Shown here piece by piece: positions 53,778 to 63,336 of a stretch of 64,000 nt of DNA (position 1 is its first letter; each line of letters starts with the position of its first letter). The position numbers were made by a program, and so were the translations under genes. This stretch comes from Flaviflagellibacter sp963786225 (GTDB taxonomy: Bacteria > Pseudomonadota > Alphaproteobacteria > Rhizobiales > Methylopilaceae). The stretch is from positions 248,001 through 312,000 of the forward strand of contig CAWAYQ010000032.1 in NCBI GenBank assembly GCA_963786225.1, written 5' to 3'. A model generated the notes under the pieces. That model saw nothing but the letters and a program-made list of their open reading frames with translations, did no database searches and had not been told where the DNA came from.

Positions 53778-54280
53778 GCGGACTGTCGGTGCGGCCGGAA
53801 CAGAAGACCGATGTGGATGCGATCCGCCGCGTGCACGAAACCGCGTTCTCTTCGCCGCTCGAGGCGGAACTCGTGGACAATCTGCAGGCGGAGGGCGATG
53901 CGGTCCTGTCGCTGGTCGCGTGCTCCGAGGGTGCGGTCAGCGGCCATGTTCTGTTTTCGCGATTGCGCGTGCTCGAAGCGCGGGGGCTGCGCGCGACCGC
54001 GCTCGGCCCGCTCGGTGTCATGCCGGAGCAACACGGGCGCGGCATCGGAACCGCGCTCGTGCGCGATGGTCTCGCCCGTTTGAGAGCCGATGGCGAGGAC
54101 CTGGTGATCGTGCTCGGCGATCCGAAGTATTATGGACGGTTCGGATTCACCGTGAAGGCGGCGCGCGTATTCCAGACGCCCTATGACGGTCCGAACCTGC
54201 AGGCGCTTGCCCTGAGTGATGCCGGACACCTCGCCCAGGGCGTGCTGCGCTATGCGCCAGCCTTCTCCATGCTGGCCTGA
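53774..54280 (+). CDS. GNAT-family N-acetyltransferase (YhbS-like)
   Basis: 168 aa. Acetyl-CoA-binding motif LGPLGVMPEQHGRGIGTALV, and the YhbS-type GDPKYYGRFGF. Substrate unknown. Overlaps both fmt (4 bp) and truA (1 bp), so it is part of the def-fmt-truA operon. Confidence 0.9.
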   Translation: MSGLSVRPEQKTDVDAIRRVHETAFSSPLEAELVDNLQAEGDAVLSLVACSEGAVSGHVLFSRLRVLEARGLRATALGPLGVMPEQHGRGIGTALVRDGLARLRADGEDLVIVLGDPKYYGRFGFTVKAARVFQTPYDGPNLQALALSDAGHLAQGVLRYAPAFSMLA

Positions 54281-55017
54281 TGCCCCGTTACAAGCTGACT
54301 ATCGAATATGACGGCACGCCGTTCTGCGGCTGGCAGCGGCAGGACAACGGCCTTGCGGTGCAGCAGGTGCTGGAAGAGGCGGTTCTTGCGTTTTCCGGCG
54401 AAGAGACGCGCGTCAGCGCCGCTGGTCGGACCGATGCCGGCGTCCATGCGCGCGGACAGGTCGCCCATGTCGATCTCGTCCGGGACTGGCCGACCGATAC
54501 GGTGCGCGATGCGATCAACGCGCATGCGCGGCCGCATCCGATCGCAATTCTCGAGGCGGAGCGGGTGACGGAAGATTTCGACGCGCGGTTCTCGGCGATC
54601 AATCGTCATTACGAATATGTCATCATCGACCGACGTCCACCGCTTGTCCTGGAGCGTTTCCGGGCCTGGCAGGTTCCGCGCACACTCGACTACGAGGCGA
54701 TGCACGCCGCAGCACGGCATCTGGTCGGCCGGCATGATTTCACGACGTTCCGCGCCGCCGAATGCCAGGCGAACTCGCCGGAGAAGACCCTCGACAGGCT
54801 GGATGTTTCGCGCGCGGGAGAAGCGGTGGTGATCCGCGCATCGGCCCGCTCGTTCCTGCACCATCAGGTGCGTTCGATGGTGGGATCGCTGAAACTCGTC
54901 GGCGAAGGCAGATGGAGCGCGGGCGATCTGAAATCCGCGCTCAAGGCGAAAGACCGCACGCGCTGCGGCGCAATGGCGCCGCCTGATGGGCTCTACCTGA
55001 TCCGGGTCGATTACTAG
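54280..55017 (+). CDS. truA: tRNA pseudouridine synthase A
   Basis: 245 aa. Makes pseudouridine at tRNA positions 38-40. Catalytic Asp in AAGRTDAGVHA (~residue 52); also EYDGTPFCGWQRQ at the start and RSFLHHQVRSMVG. Length matches the family. Convergent end overlaps dapE by 4 bp. Confidence 0.96.
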   Translation: MPRYKLTIEYDGTPFCGWQRQDNGLAVQQVLEEAVLAFSGEETRVSAAGRTDAGVHARGQVAHVDLVRDWPTDTVRDAINAHARPHPIAILEAERVTEDFDARFSAINRHYEYVIIDRRPPLVLERFRAWQVPRTLDYEAMHAAARHLVGRHDFTTFRAAECQANSPEKTLDRLDVSRAGEAVVIRASARSFLHHQVRSMVGSLKLVGEGRWSAGDLKSALKAKDRTRCGAMAPPDGLYLIRVDY

Positions 55018-56339
55018 GCCTTGCCCTTGTTCAGCGCGGCGGCAGCGGCTTCGGCCGCTTCTTCGCGCCGCTGCGCTTCGGCATTCAGCGCGGCTTCGAG
55101 AGCCGCTTCCAGTTCGCCTTCGGCGCTGATTTCCGAAAGTTTCGAAGCCGGTTCGGCGGACGGCAGGTTAGTCCGCGATGGCGCGCTTTGGCCGAAATAG
55201 CGTTCGATGATGCGGCCATAGATGCGCGCGACCGTTTCGAGGTCTTCCACCGGCACGCGCTCGTCGACCTGGTGCATCGTGGCGTTGACGAGGCCGAACT
55301 CGACCACCGGGCAGAAATTCTTGATGTAGCGCGCATCCGATGTGCCGCCGGCGGTCGACAGGTTCGGCCGCGAGGCGGTCTCGGCTTCGATCGAGGCCGC
55401 GATTATGTCGACGAACGGGCCCGGCTCGACGACGAAACTCGACGATGCGTGGGGCATGAAAACGAGTTCGTAGCGGGCGTCTGCCGCGGCGCGTTCCAGG
55501 CGCTCTGCGATCAGCGCCTTCATGCCCTCGAGTGTATGGGCATCGTTGAAACGCACATTGAAACGGGCGGTCGCCTTCGCCGGGATGATGTTCGTGGTGT
55601 CGTTCCCGACATCGACGCTCGTGATTTCGAGGTTCGACCGCTCGAAATGCGGCGTGCCGTAATCCAGCGGCTGGTTCAGCGCCGCGAGCAGGGTCATCAG
55701 GCGGCGGATCGGATTGTCCGCAAGCTTCGGATACGCGACGTGGCCCTGCTTGCCGTGAACCACCACGGTGCCCGACAGCGAACCGCGGCGGCCGATCTTG
55801 ATCTCGTCGCCGACTTTCGCGCGGCTCGACGGTTCGGCAAGCAGGCAATGATCGAAGCGTTCGCCGCGCTCTTTGGCCCAGGCAAGCAGTTTCGGCGTGC
55901 CGTTGACGGACGGGCCTTCCTCGTCGCCGGTGATGAGAAAGGCGATGGAGCCGACCGGAGTGCCGGCATCGAGATGGCGCAGGACCGCGGCCACCATGGC
56001 GGCGACGCCACCTTTCATGTCGACCGCGCCGCGTCCGTACAGGACACCGTCCTTGATCTCGGCGCCGAAGGGATCGCTCGTCCACGCCTCTTCCTCTCCC
56101 GGAGGAACGACGTCGGTATGTCCGGCGAAAAGCAGCACGGGTTCTTCCGTGCCGATGCGGGCATAGAGATTGGTCACGTCGGCCGTGTCCGGCTCGGTGA
56201 AGGTCTGGAGATGGGTATCGAAACCCGCGATCTTCAGCACTTTCTCGAGCAAGGTCAGCGCACCGCCCTCCGCGGGCGTCACACTCCGGCAGCGGATAAG
56301 GGCTTGGGCCAGTTCGACGGGGTTGTGCGCGTCTATCAC
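55014..56339 (-). CDS. dapE: Succinyl-diaminopimelate desuccinylase with C-terminal extension
   Basis: 441 aa M20 metallopeptidase of the succinylase lysine/DAP pathway. Metal motifs FAGHTDVVPPG and YGRGAVDMKGG, catalytic DEEGPSVNGT, and GGTSDARYIKNFCPVVEFG. GTG 56339 fits the family start. Beyond the usual ~385 residues there is a ~55-residue Glu/Ala-rich tail (EGELEAALEAALNAEAQR), likely helical. DapD lies close by on the same strand. Confidence 0.94.
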   Translation of the reverse strand: MIDAHNPVELAQALIRCRSVTPAEGGALTLLEKVLKIAGFDTHLQTFTEPDTADVTNLYARIGTEEPVLLFAGHTDVVPPGEEEAWTSDPFGAEIKDGVLYGRGAVDMKGGVAAMVAAVLRHLDAGTPVGSIAFLITGDEEGPSVNGTPKLLAWAKERGERFDHCLLAEPSSRAKVGDEIKIGRRGSLSGTVVVHGKQGHVAYPKLADNPIRRLMTLLAALNQPLDYGTPHFERSNLEITSVDVGNDTTNIIPAKATARFNVRFNDAHTLEGMKALIAERLERAAADARYELVFMPHASSSFVVEPGPFVDIIAASIEAETASRPNLSTAGGTSDARYIKNFCPVVEFGLVNATMHQVDERVPVEDLETVARIYGRIIERYFGQSAPSRTNLPSAEPASKLSEISAEGELEAALEAALNAEAQRREEAAEAAAAALNKGKA

Positions 56340-56454
56340 GTGGAGAACAGGTTCCGTACGGTATCGGAAAAGCGGCGGCAGGGTGGTCCGGTCGCCGCGC
56401 CCCGTCAAGCCGTCCTGAGCGGATCGGGTCCGCATGGTTTCGGACCGTCCGTGC

Positions 56455-56701
56455 CTAGCTTTTATTGCGGTCGTGCAGCCGTTTCACGAATAGCGAGCGT
56501 CCGATGAAAAGAACACAACCAGGACGAGGCCGCCGGCCACGGTCCACAGCGACTGTTCGTCCGGCTTCCGGTCGCGGCGCTGATTGTCCCGCCGACAAAG
56601 AAGGCCGACAGGAACGCCAGATAGCCGACGATCGTGCCGAGCCAGAATTTGGCGCGGTTAATGCGACCCTTGAAGCCCAAGAAAAGCCCAAGCCAGTTCA
56701 C
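56455..56701 (-). pseudogene. DUF805 membrane protein, frameshifted and truncated
   Basis: GTG 56701 with AAGGAAG before it gives NWLGLFLGFKGRINRAKFWLG and a membrane helix, the DUF805 start. Then one base seems lost near 56587 (frame resumes as KPDEQSLWTVAGGLVLVVFF), and a second in a T run near 56513 (resumes as FIGRSLFVKRLHDRNKS). A stop follows at 56455, just where intact members continue with GWW. It lies between dapE and dapD and is presumably non-functional. Confidence 0.7.
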
Positions 56702-56757
56702 ATGTCTTCCTTCGCGTTGGAGATGCGAAAGGTAGTGTCGCGAACCGGGAAAAGGGT

Positions 56758-57606
56758 TCAGTCCCGCAGAAGATCGTTGATCGAGGTCTTCGAGCGGGTC
56801 TGCTCGTCGACCCGCTTGACGATGACCGCGCAATAGAGCGAGGGGCCGGGCGAGCCGTCGGGCAGGGGTTTGCCGGGCAAGGAGCCGGGAACGACGACCG
56901 AATAGGGCGGCACTTCGCCGATGAAGATTTCACCGGTCGCGCGGTCGATGATCTTGGTGGTGGCGCTGATGAAGACGCCCATGGACAGCACGCTGCCCTT
57001 GCGGACGATCACGCCCTCGACGACTTCCGAGCGCGCGCCGATGAAGCAATTGTCCTCGATGACGACCGGACCCGCCTGAAGCGGCTCAAGCACGCCGCCG
57101 ATGCCGACGCCGCCGGACAGGTGCACATGCGCCCCGATCTGCGCGCAGGAACCGACGGTGGCCCAGGTGTCGACCATCGTGCCTTCGCCGACATGAGCGC
57201 CGAGATTGACGAAGCTCGGCATCAGAATGACGTTCGGCGCGATATAGGCCGAGTAGCGGACGATCGAGCCGGGCACGGCACGGAAGCCGGCCTCGCGGAA
57301 TTCCGTGTCGGACCAGTCGTTGAATTTCGACGGCACCTTGTCCCACCACCGGGCGCCGTTCGGTCCGCCGGAGATCACCGACATGTCGTTGATGCGGAAC
57401 GACAGCAATACGGCCTTCTTCAGCCATTGATGGACGACCCATTTGCCGTCCTGCGATTCGGCGACGCGCGCTTTGCCGCTGTCCAGGAGATCGAGAGCCA
57501 GATCCACCGCCCGGCGATCCGCTCCGTGCGTTGCGGGCGTCAGTTCAGTGCGGCGCTCCCAGGCGGATTCGATATCGGCTTCGAGCGCGGCAACGTCGGT
57601 CATCAT
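56758..57606 (-). CDS. dapD: Tetrahydrodipicolinate N-succinyltransferase
   Basis: 282 aa. Left-handed beta-helix with hexapeptide repeats (VNLGAHVGEGTMVDTWATVGSCAQIGAHVHL; GVGIGGVLEPLQ). It transfers succinyl from succinyl-CoA in lysine/DAP synthesis, the step before DapC and DapE. Well-conserved C-terminus. Confidence 0.96.
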   Translation of the reverse strand: MMTDVAALEADIESAWERRTELTPATHGADRRAVDLALDLLDSGKARVAESQDGKWVVHQWLKKAVLLSFRINDMSVISGGPNGARWWDKVPSKFNDWSDTEFREAGFRAVPGSIVRYSAYIAPNVILMPSFVNLGAHVGEGTMVDTWATVGSCAQIGAHVHLSGGVGIGGVLEPLQAGPVVIEDNCFIGARSEVVEGVIVRKGSVLSMGVFISATTKIIDRATGEIFIGEVPPYSVVVPGSLPGKPLPDGSPGPSLYCAVIVKRVDEQTRSKTSINDLLRD

Positions 57607-57661
57607 CAGTCTCCGGAAAGCGTTTTGTGAGGGCCGTGTGTAGCGGCGTTCTCTTTAACGG

Positions 57662-57687
57662 AAAAGACCGCCCGGAGGCGGTCTTTT
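57662..57687 (-). terminator. Terminator between yidC and dapD
   Basis: Perfect 11-bp stem AAAAGACCGCC / GGCGGTCTTTT with loop CGGA; T-runs on both sides. It probably ends the rpmH-rnpA-yidC transcript. Confidence 0.85.
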
Positions 57688-57696
57688 GTCGATGCG

Positions 57697-59514
57697 TTAC
57701 TGCGGCTTCGGCTTTCGTTGGAAGAGAGCCTTGAAGTTGTCCCAGAGTTCGATCTTCACGCCTTGCCGCTTCATGATCGCCGCCTGCTGCAGGATCGACA
57801 GCGTGTTGTTCCACGACCAGTAGATGACGAGGCCGGCCGGGAAGGAAGACAGGAGGAAGGTGAAGAACACCGGCATCCAGGTGAACAGCATGGCCTGCGT
57901 CGGGTCCGGCGGAAGCGGGTTGAGGCGCATCTGCACGAACATCGTGAAGCCCATGATGATCGGCCAGACGCCGAGCATCAGGAAGTGGCCGATCATCGGC
58001 ACGGAGCCGGGATCCCACGGGATCAGGCCGAACAGATTGAACAGCGAGGTCGGATCCGGCGCCGACAGATCGTGGATCCAGCCGAAGAACGGCGCGTGGC
58101 GCATTTCGATCGTCACGAACAGCACTTTGTACAGCGCAAAGAAGACCGGAATCTGGATCAGGATCGGCAGGCAGCCGGCGGCCGGATTGACCTTCTCCTT
58201 CTTGTACAGATCCATCATGGCCTTCTGCTGGGCCATCTTGTCGTCCTTGAAGCGCTCACGCATCGCCATGAGCTCGGGCTGGATCTTCTTCATCTTCGAC
58301 ATCGACGCGTAACTCTTGTTCGCGAGCGGGAAGAAGATGAGCTTGATCAGCACGGTCACGATCAGGATCGCGACGCCGAAATTGCCGATGAGGTGGTAGA
58401 AAAAGTCGATCGCCCAGAACATCGGCTTGGTGATGAAATAGAACCAGCCCCAGTCGATCATCAGCTCGAAGCGCGGAATCTGGTGCTGCTTCTCGTACTG
58501 ATCGATGATGCGGACTTCCTTGGCGCCGGCAAAAAGGTCGTTCTTTACCTCGGTCGAAGCGCCGGGCGCGATCTCGCGGGCGCCGAGCAGGTAGTCGGTC
58601 TGATAGGCCGGCACCGTGCCCTGCGTCGCCGAGAAGCGGGCGGTAAAGGCTTCGTCGCGCGGCGGCACGATGGCCGTCGCCCAGTATTTGTCGGTGATTC
58701 CGAGCCAGCCTTCGTCAGCCTGGAAGCTGATGAGCTTGTCCTCGTCGATCTTCTTGTATTTGACCTCCTGCAGGCCCTCGCTGCCCAGATAGCCGATCAG
58801 GCCCTCATGCAGGATGTAATAGTTCTGGAGGAGCGGCTGGCCGTGGCGCGAGACCAGCGCATAGGGATGCAGCTTCACCGTGTTCGTGCCGGTATTCTCG
58901 ACCTTGTCGGTGACGGTGAAGAGATAATTGTCATCGACCGCCAAAGTGCGGCGGAAGGTGAGACCCTGGCCGTTGTCCCAGCGCAGGGTGACCGGCGTCG
59001 CGGGCGTCAACGTCCCGGGCGTTTCCTGCGTCCATACAGTGTCGGGCCCGGGAAGTGCTGCCGTCGTGCCGGTGTCCGCGACCCAGCCATATTCGGCGTA
59101 GAACGGCATGGGCCCGCCCTCGGGCGAGAGCAGAACGATGTTCGGGCTCGAGGGATCGACCGTCTCGCGATAATCCTTCAGCGCGACGTCGTCGACGCGG
59201 CCGCCCTTCAGGTTGATCGAGCCCTTGATGCGCGGCGTGTCCACGGGAATGCGCGGGCTCGCGGCGATGGCGGCAGCGCGCGTCGCGCCGGGATTGGCGA
59301 CGACGGCGGGCGTCGGTGGCAGGCCGGGGGCACCCGAAGCCGGAGGAGCGCCCGGAGTGGTCTGGGCCGGGCTCTCGACGCCGCGCTCGATGCGCTGCTG
59401 CTGGGCGATCTGCTCCGCCTTCTGCCGCTGCGGCATGGCGTACATATACTCCCAGAGGCCAAGCACGCCGATGGACAGCAGGATGGCGAAGAGGAGGTTA
59501 CGGTTTTCCGACAT
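57697..59514 (-). CDS. yidC: Membrane protein insertase YidC
   Basis: 605 aa. Inner-membrane insertase. First helix at residues 7-20, Pro/Ala-rich linker (~40-85), large periplasmic beta-domain (~95-360), then the five-helix core with KMKKIQPELMAMRERFKDDKMAQQKAMMDLYKKEKVNPAAGCLPILIQIP-type sequence, including the conserved Arg-containing groove. Gene order rpmH-rnpA-yidC is conserved. Confidence 0.96.
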   Translation of the reverse strand: MSENRNLLFAILLSIGVLGLWEYMYAMPQRQKAEQIAQQQRIERGVESPAQTTPGAPPASGAPGLPPTPAVVANPGATRAAAIAASPRIPVDTPRIKGSINLKGGRVDDVALKDYRETVDPSSPNIVLLSPEGGPMPFYAEYGWVADTGTTAALPGPDTVWTQETPGTLTPATPVTLRWDNGQGLTFRRTLAVDDNYLFTVTDKVENTGTNTVKLHPYALVSRHGQPLLQNYYILHEGLIGYLGSEGLQEVKYKKIDEDKLISFQADEGWLGITDKYWATAIVPPRDEAFTARFSATQGTVPAYQTDYLLGAREIAPGASTEVKNDLFAGAKEVRIIDQYEKQHQIPRFELMIDWGWFYFITKPMFWAIDFFYHLIGNFGVAILIVTVLIKLIFFPLANKSYASMSKMKKIQPELMAMRERFKDDKMAQQKAMMDLYKKEKVNPAAGCLPILIQIPVFFALYKVLFVTIEMRHAPFFGWIHDLSAPDPTSLFNLFGLIPWDPGSVPMIGHFLMLGVWPIIMGFTMFVQMRLNPLPPDPTQAMLFTWMPVFFTFLLSSFPAGLVIYWSWNNTLSILQQAAIMKRQGVKIELWDNFKALFQRKPKPQ

Positions 59515-59535
59515 TGTCGGGCCTTTCGATCCGGC

Positions 59536-59919
59536 TCAACTGGCGAGGCCGGGCTTGGCCGCATGGACCCGCCGGAAGGCGGATTCGAGATCGGCAAGGA
59601 GGTGGTGGAATGTTGCGTCGAGAACCTGATGGCGCGCGACGATCACATAGTCATGTCCGCGCTGGGCGGACAGCGGCGCGACTTGTCGCACCGCCTGTCG
59701 CAGGCGCCGGCGCATCCGGTTGCGCTCGACCGCGCCGCCGGCCTTGCGGCTGACGGTCAGTCCGAGCCGCGGAGCGGCATCGGCGGAATCGGGGCGGCGA
59801 TTAGCCTGCAAGGTGAAGAGGGCAGTCGAGGCGCGCTTGCCCTTGGCGGCAGCAAGAAAGTCGCTCCGCCTCAGGAGGCGGCCGATGGCGGGTTCCTGCG
59901 CGGCGCGGGCCGGGGCCAC
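59536..59919 (-). CDS. rnpA: Ribonuclease P protein component
   Basis: 127 aa. The RNR motif is in RNRMRRRLRQAVR, preceded by RLGLTVSRKAGGAVE. Start is GTG 59919, five bases after the rpmH stop. It assists RNase P RNA in tRNA 5' maturation. Confidence 0.94.
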   Translation of the reverse strand: MAPARAAQEPAIGRLLRRSDFLAAAKGKRASTALFTLQANRRPDSADAAPRLGLTVSRKAGGAVERNRMRRRLRQAVRQVAPLSAQRGHDYVIVARHQVLDATFHHLLADLESAFRRVHAAKPGLAS

Positions 59920-59924
59920 AAAGC

Positions 59925-60059
59925 TTAGGCCGAAAGTTTCTTGCGACCGTGCTTGCGGCGCGAGGCGATGACCTTGCGGCCGCCGACGGTTGCCATGCGG
60001 GCACGGAAGCCGTGGCGGCGTTTGCGCACCAGCTTGCTGGGCTGATAGGTCCGTTTCAC
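59925..60059 (-). CDS. rpmH: 50S ribosomal protein L34
   Basis: 44 aa from a GTG start: KRTYQPSKLVRKRRHGFRAR, then GGRKVIASRRKHGRKKLSA. Invariant L34 sequence. Promoter at 60170-60198. Confidence 0.97.
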   Translation of the reverse strand: MKRTYQPSKLVRKRRHGFRARMATVGGRKVIASRRKHGRKKLSA

Positions 60060-60169
60060 GGGTAAATCCTCCGTCGCGGCTATGCCGCGGGGTCGTTTAA
60101 GGGGCTAAAAAAGCCGGTTTTCGAGACGATAACGGCGCCCGCGCGGACACGGACGCCTGTTGGGGCCGC

Positions 60170-60198
60170 ATATAGAGAGAACGGGCGTCCAAAGTCAA
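60170..60198 (-). promoter_or_regulatory. Sigma70-type promoter of rpmH-rnpA-yidC
   Basis: Minus strand: TTGACT (60193-60198), 17 bp, CTATAT (60170-60175); transcript start near 60163, giving a ~100-nt leader. Confidence 0.65.
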
Positions 60199-60273
60199 CG
60201 ACGGAACGGTTTGACTGCTGTCCTGGGACACCCCATCTTCGGCGGACTGGCGCGACGGAACGAGGCCAGACTT

Positions 60274-61731
60274 ATGCAACAGGGCGATATCGCGCGCCCG
60301 GCTTTGCGCCGGGGGCTCTCGGCGAAGCTCCTCCGGCTGACGAGCATGTTCGTCATGACGGCGGTGGTGCTCGTCTATGTCCCTGCTCTGGCTACCTTTT
60401 ATGAGCGCTGGCTGAACGATCGGCTGGGCCGGGCCCACTCGGTCGCGCTCGTCCTGGATGCCGCTCCCCAGGGCATGGTGCCGGAGAATCTCTCCAGGCG
60501 GCTTCTGGAGAGCGTCGGCGCCCGGCTGATCGTGCTGAAAACGGGAGAAACCCGCCGTCTTCTCGCCTCGGCCGACGCTCCGCCGGAGGTTTCGCGGGAA
60601 GTCGACCTGCGCCAGCCGCAAGGCCTCAGTTCGGTCCGCAATGCGCTCGGCGTGCTGTTTTCCGACGGCACCGGGGTGACCCGCCTCGTGGGCGACGCCC
60701 CTATGGGCGGGGAATTCGTCGAAGTGCTGATCGACGAAAAGCCGCTTCGGGCCTCGATGCTGCGTTTTTCGCGCAACATGCTCGGCATGTCGCTGATCGT
60801 CTCGACGATCGCGGGCCTCCTTATCTATCTTCTGCTCGACCGGCTGATCGTGCGTCCCGTGCGCCGGCTGACCGGCCGTGTGGTGGCGTTCGGCCGCGAT
60901 CCGGAGGATGCCGACGCGATCATTGTGCCGTCCGGCAGAGGCGACGAGATCGGCCTCGCCGAGAACGAACTCGCCGCCATGCAGCACGAATTGCACAGCC
61001 AGTTGCAGAGCAAAGGCCGGCTCGCCGCGCTCGGGCTCGCGGTCTCGAAGATCAACCACGATCTCAGAAATCTCCTCGCTTCGGCGCAGCTCGCCTCCGA
61101 ACGGCTGGCCGATTCGCCGGACCCGGCCGTGAAGCGCCTTTCGGGCAAGCTCGTCTCGACGCTGGAGAGGGCGGTGGCGTACTGCACGACGACGCTCGCC
61201 TATGGCGCGGCGCAGGAGCCCGCGCCGCAGAGGCGGAGCGTCGAAGTCGCGTCCCTCGTCCGCGACATGCGCGAGGCGCTTGGCCTCGACGAGATGTCGA
61301 AAATCGGCTGGACCGAAGCGATCGAACGCGGCCTCACCGTGGACGCCGATCCCGATCAGCTCTTTCGCATCCTGCTCAATCTGGGCCGCAATGCCCGGCA
61401 GGCGCTGGAAGGCCGCGGGGGCGATCTCGATCCCGCGCGCGACCAGATCCGGATTGTCGGCCGCCGGGAGGGCTCGATCGTCATTCTGGAAATTTCGGAC
61501 ACTGGGCCGGGCGTCGCGGACAAAGCGCGCGAAAACCTGTTCGCCGCCTTCCAGGGCTCGACCAAATCGGACGGCGCGGGCCTCGGCCTCGCCATCGCCT
61601 CGGAGCTCGTGCGGGCGCATGGCGGGGACATCCGCCTCGTCGAGGGCACGATCGGCGCGACCTTCCGGATCACCATCCCGGACCGTGTGATCGATCTCCG
61701 CGCAAGGGCGGCCGCAAGATCGCGTGCCTGA
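60274..61731 (+). CDS. Membrane sensor histidine kinase (orphan)
   Basis: 485 aa. Helix 1 (~20-42), periplasmic domain (~45-165), helix 2 (~168-190), HAMP (RPVRRLTGRVVAFG), H-box AVSKINHDLRNLLAS (phospho-His ~residue 262), ATPase domain with N box LLNLGRNARQAL, G1 DTGPGVAD and G2 GAGLGLAIA. No response regulator is adjacent in the window. ATG 60274 chosen; the frame is open upstream into the rpmH promoter region. Confidence 0.92.
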   Translation: MQQGDIARPALRRGLSAKLLRLTSMFVMTAVVLVYVPALATFYERWLNDRLGRAHSVALVLDAAPQGMVPENLSRRLLESVGARLIVLKTGETRRLLASADAPPEVSREVDLRQPQGLSSVRNALGVLFSDGTGVTRLVGDAPMGGEFVEVLIDEKPLRASMLRFSRNMLGMSLIVSTIAGLLIYLLLDRLIVRPVRRLTGRVVAFGRDPEDADAIIVPSGRGDEIGLAENELAAMQHELHSQLQSKGRLAALGLAVSKINHDLRNLLASAQLASERLADSPDPAVKRLSGKLVSTLERAVAYCTTTLAYGAAQEPAPQRRSVEVASLVRDMREALGLDEMSKIGWTEAIERGLTVDADPDQLFRILLNLGRNARQALEGRGGDLDPARDQIRIVGRREGSIVILEISDTGPGVADKARENLFAAFQGSTKSDGAGLGLAIASELVRAHGGDIRLVEGTIGATFRITIPDRVIDLRARAAARSRA

Positions 61732-61800
61732 TGTGCTTGCAAACGCAGTTGCGAGACATTATCCACACCGCTCGGCCGGACGCTTCGTCGTCGGCCATGC

Positions 61801-61877
61801 GCGCCCGTAGCTCAGCTGGATAGAGCACCAGACTACGAATCTGGGGGTCAGGAGTTCGAATCTCTTCGGGCGCGCCA
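61801..61877 (+). tRNA. tRNA-Arg (anticodon ACG)
   Basis: Complete cloverleaf with paired acceptor GCGCCCG / CGGGCGC, D-loop GCTCAGCTGGATAGAGC, anticodon stem-loop CAGACTACGAATCTG, T-loop GGAGTTCGAATCTC and an encoded CCA. Arg-ACG is the inosine-decoding tRNA. It borders an accessory region. Confidence 0.97.
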
Positions 61878-61915
61878 TTTCGGTTCAAAGGCACGAACGC
61901 CTAGCACCGCCGCCT

Positions 61916-62338
61916 CTATGCCAGAGGCGGCGGTAGCGTTCGGAGCAGTTCGCTCCGTAGTCCGCGGATGCGGACCTCTTTCCGGCTCACCACTTCGACC
62001 CGCTGTGCGACCGAGCGAACCTGGTCGCGGGCGAACGTGCCATCGCCGTTCCGCAACTTCTTGCGTAGGGCGGTCGCAAAGGCACGCAGGGTCTCCGGCG
62101 TGATCGCCGGGCCGATCTTCACGATATGCGCCAGTGCCCGCTCGGCATCGCCCTTGGCTTGGTCCCGCGTCGCGGTCAGCTCGGCGATCCGATCCTTGAG
62201 CGACGGGTCGCTCACGTCGATGACGCCGTTTTCGATCGCGTCATAGAGGCGCTTGAGCTTCGCTTCCGTGCGCGAAGGGGAGTCGACGCCGTAAATTTCA
62301 AGCAGGCTCTCGCTCGGTCGGCCGTTTGCCGCCGACAA
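61916..62338 (-). pseudogene. C-terminal remnant of a large serine recombinase
   Basis: ~140 aa matching only the C-terminal coiled-coil part of phage/transposon-type serine recombinases (AKLKRLYDAIENGVIDVSDPSLKDRIAELTATRDQAK; FARDQVRSVAQRVEVVSRKEVRIRG). The catalytic and recombinase domains are absent, and a stop lies just upstream in frame. Remnant of a mobile element integrated beside the tRNA-Arg gene. Confidence 0.7.
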
Positions 62339-62433
62339 CTTGGGATTCTACTGCGGCGGTCCGATGGGCGCTTCGCAGACGAAGCGGACGCAACTCGCTG
62401 TTTCAATTGGGCTGAAAACGCCCAAACGGACTC

Positions 62434-62784
62434 TCAGAGATTCTGATCCCTTCTAGAAGCCAGGGCGAGTTTCTTAACGAGTCCGTCAGGGATTGGCTGG
62501 CTCGGCGAGAAGGTGACGCCAGTCTTGGTAGACTTGAGCCCGGCCGCGGCAATGTCGTCGGCATGCGACTTGATGGCGGAAGGAGATAGATAGAGGCCGC
62601 ATTGCTTACTGAACGCTGCATAACCCGCGATGATGGATTGTCCGATCCTGAACCCTGGCATTTTATAGGCGATGACTTCTTCGGCGTCAGGCAGCGCGCG
62701 CGCAAGTTGAGCGCGCAATCGAACCAGCAGAGGGCGAAGGTCTTTAGGAGCCTCAGCTATGTAGGCGTCGTGATCAGCAAACAT
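62434..62784 (-). CDS. DUF1801 (YdhG-like) protein
   Basis: ~116 aa. DAYIAEAPKDLRPLLVRLRAQLARALPDAEEVIAYKMPGFRIG and a C-terminal GLKSTKTGVTFSPSQPIPDGLVKKL are DUF1801 features; function unknown. ATG 62784 is chosen; an in-frame ATG at 62814 would add ten residues. No good ribosome-binding site. Codon use is less GC3-rich than the core genes, in keeping with transfer. Confidence 0.75.
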   Translation of the reverse strand: MFADHDAYIAEAPKDLRPLLVRLRAQLARALPDAEEVIAYKMPGFRIGQSIIAGYAAFSKQCGLYLSPSAIKSHADDIAAAGLKSTKTGVTFSPSQPIPDGLVKKLALASRRDQNL

Positions 62785-62814
62785 GGTCGGAGCAGGCCTA
62801 TGCTGGCGTGACAT

Positions 62815-63336
62815 TCAAGGCAAGCGCTCCACGATCTCAGCTTTAGCCAGTTGGATGACTGAATCAAGCTGATCAGGAGAAAGGTCCGCAATGGGCCATC
62901 CTGGGGCGACACGTATTCGTTATGTTTATCCGCCGCGGGGCGCCAATTCATCATTCCCCGCCGATACACTGACGCCCTCCCTCCCAAGCCAATTCGGGTT
63001 TGCCCGACTTGGCCATTAGAATGACTGAACTCGGAGCACCCGAGTTCAGATGGCAAGGGCCGAGAGCGCGAAGCGCTCCGGGGTGGGGGTGCGGCGCCCC
63101 GCAGCGCTGTTTCCTATCGACCGGCCATCACCCCACCCCGCTCGTGCTGCGCACGAGTTGGCCCTCCCCATTCAGGGGAGGGAGGGGTGCCCGAACTTGC
63201 CGCAAAGATCCGCAAGCGATTGGGTACGACTCGGTCAGGGCCGCCGCGACGATCGGTATCGGCTTAGTCTACGCCACAGCCCACAGGCGTGCTCTAATCG
63301 CCCGGTTGGACCACCCTGACGGGTCTTGGAGGCAAG
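62815..63336. other. Intergenic accessory region with remnants
   Basis: No convincing gene. On the minus strand a short stop-bounded stretch without a normal start reads WPIADLSPDQLDSVIQLAKAEIVERLP, perhaps a gene fragment. The palindromic element at 63079-63187 fills part of the rest. Confidence 0.4.
63079..63187. repeat. Compound palindromic (REP/BIME-like) repeat, second copy
   Basis: GGGGTGGGGG ... CACCCCACCCC pairing, a CTCGTGCTGCGCACGAG hairpin and CCCTCCCC-ATTCA-GGGGAGGG. Same architecture as 33345-33453, in the opposite order. Confidence 0.65.
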
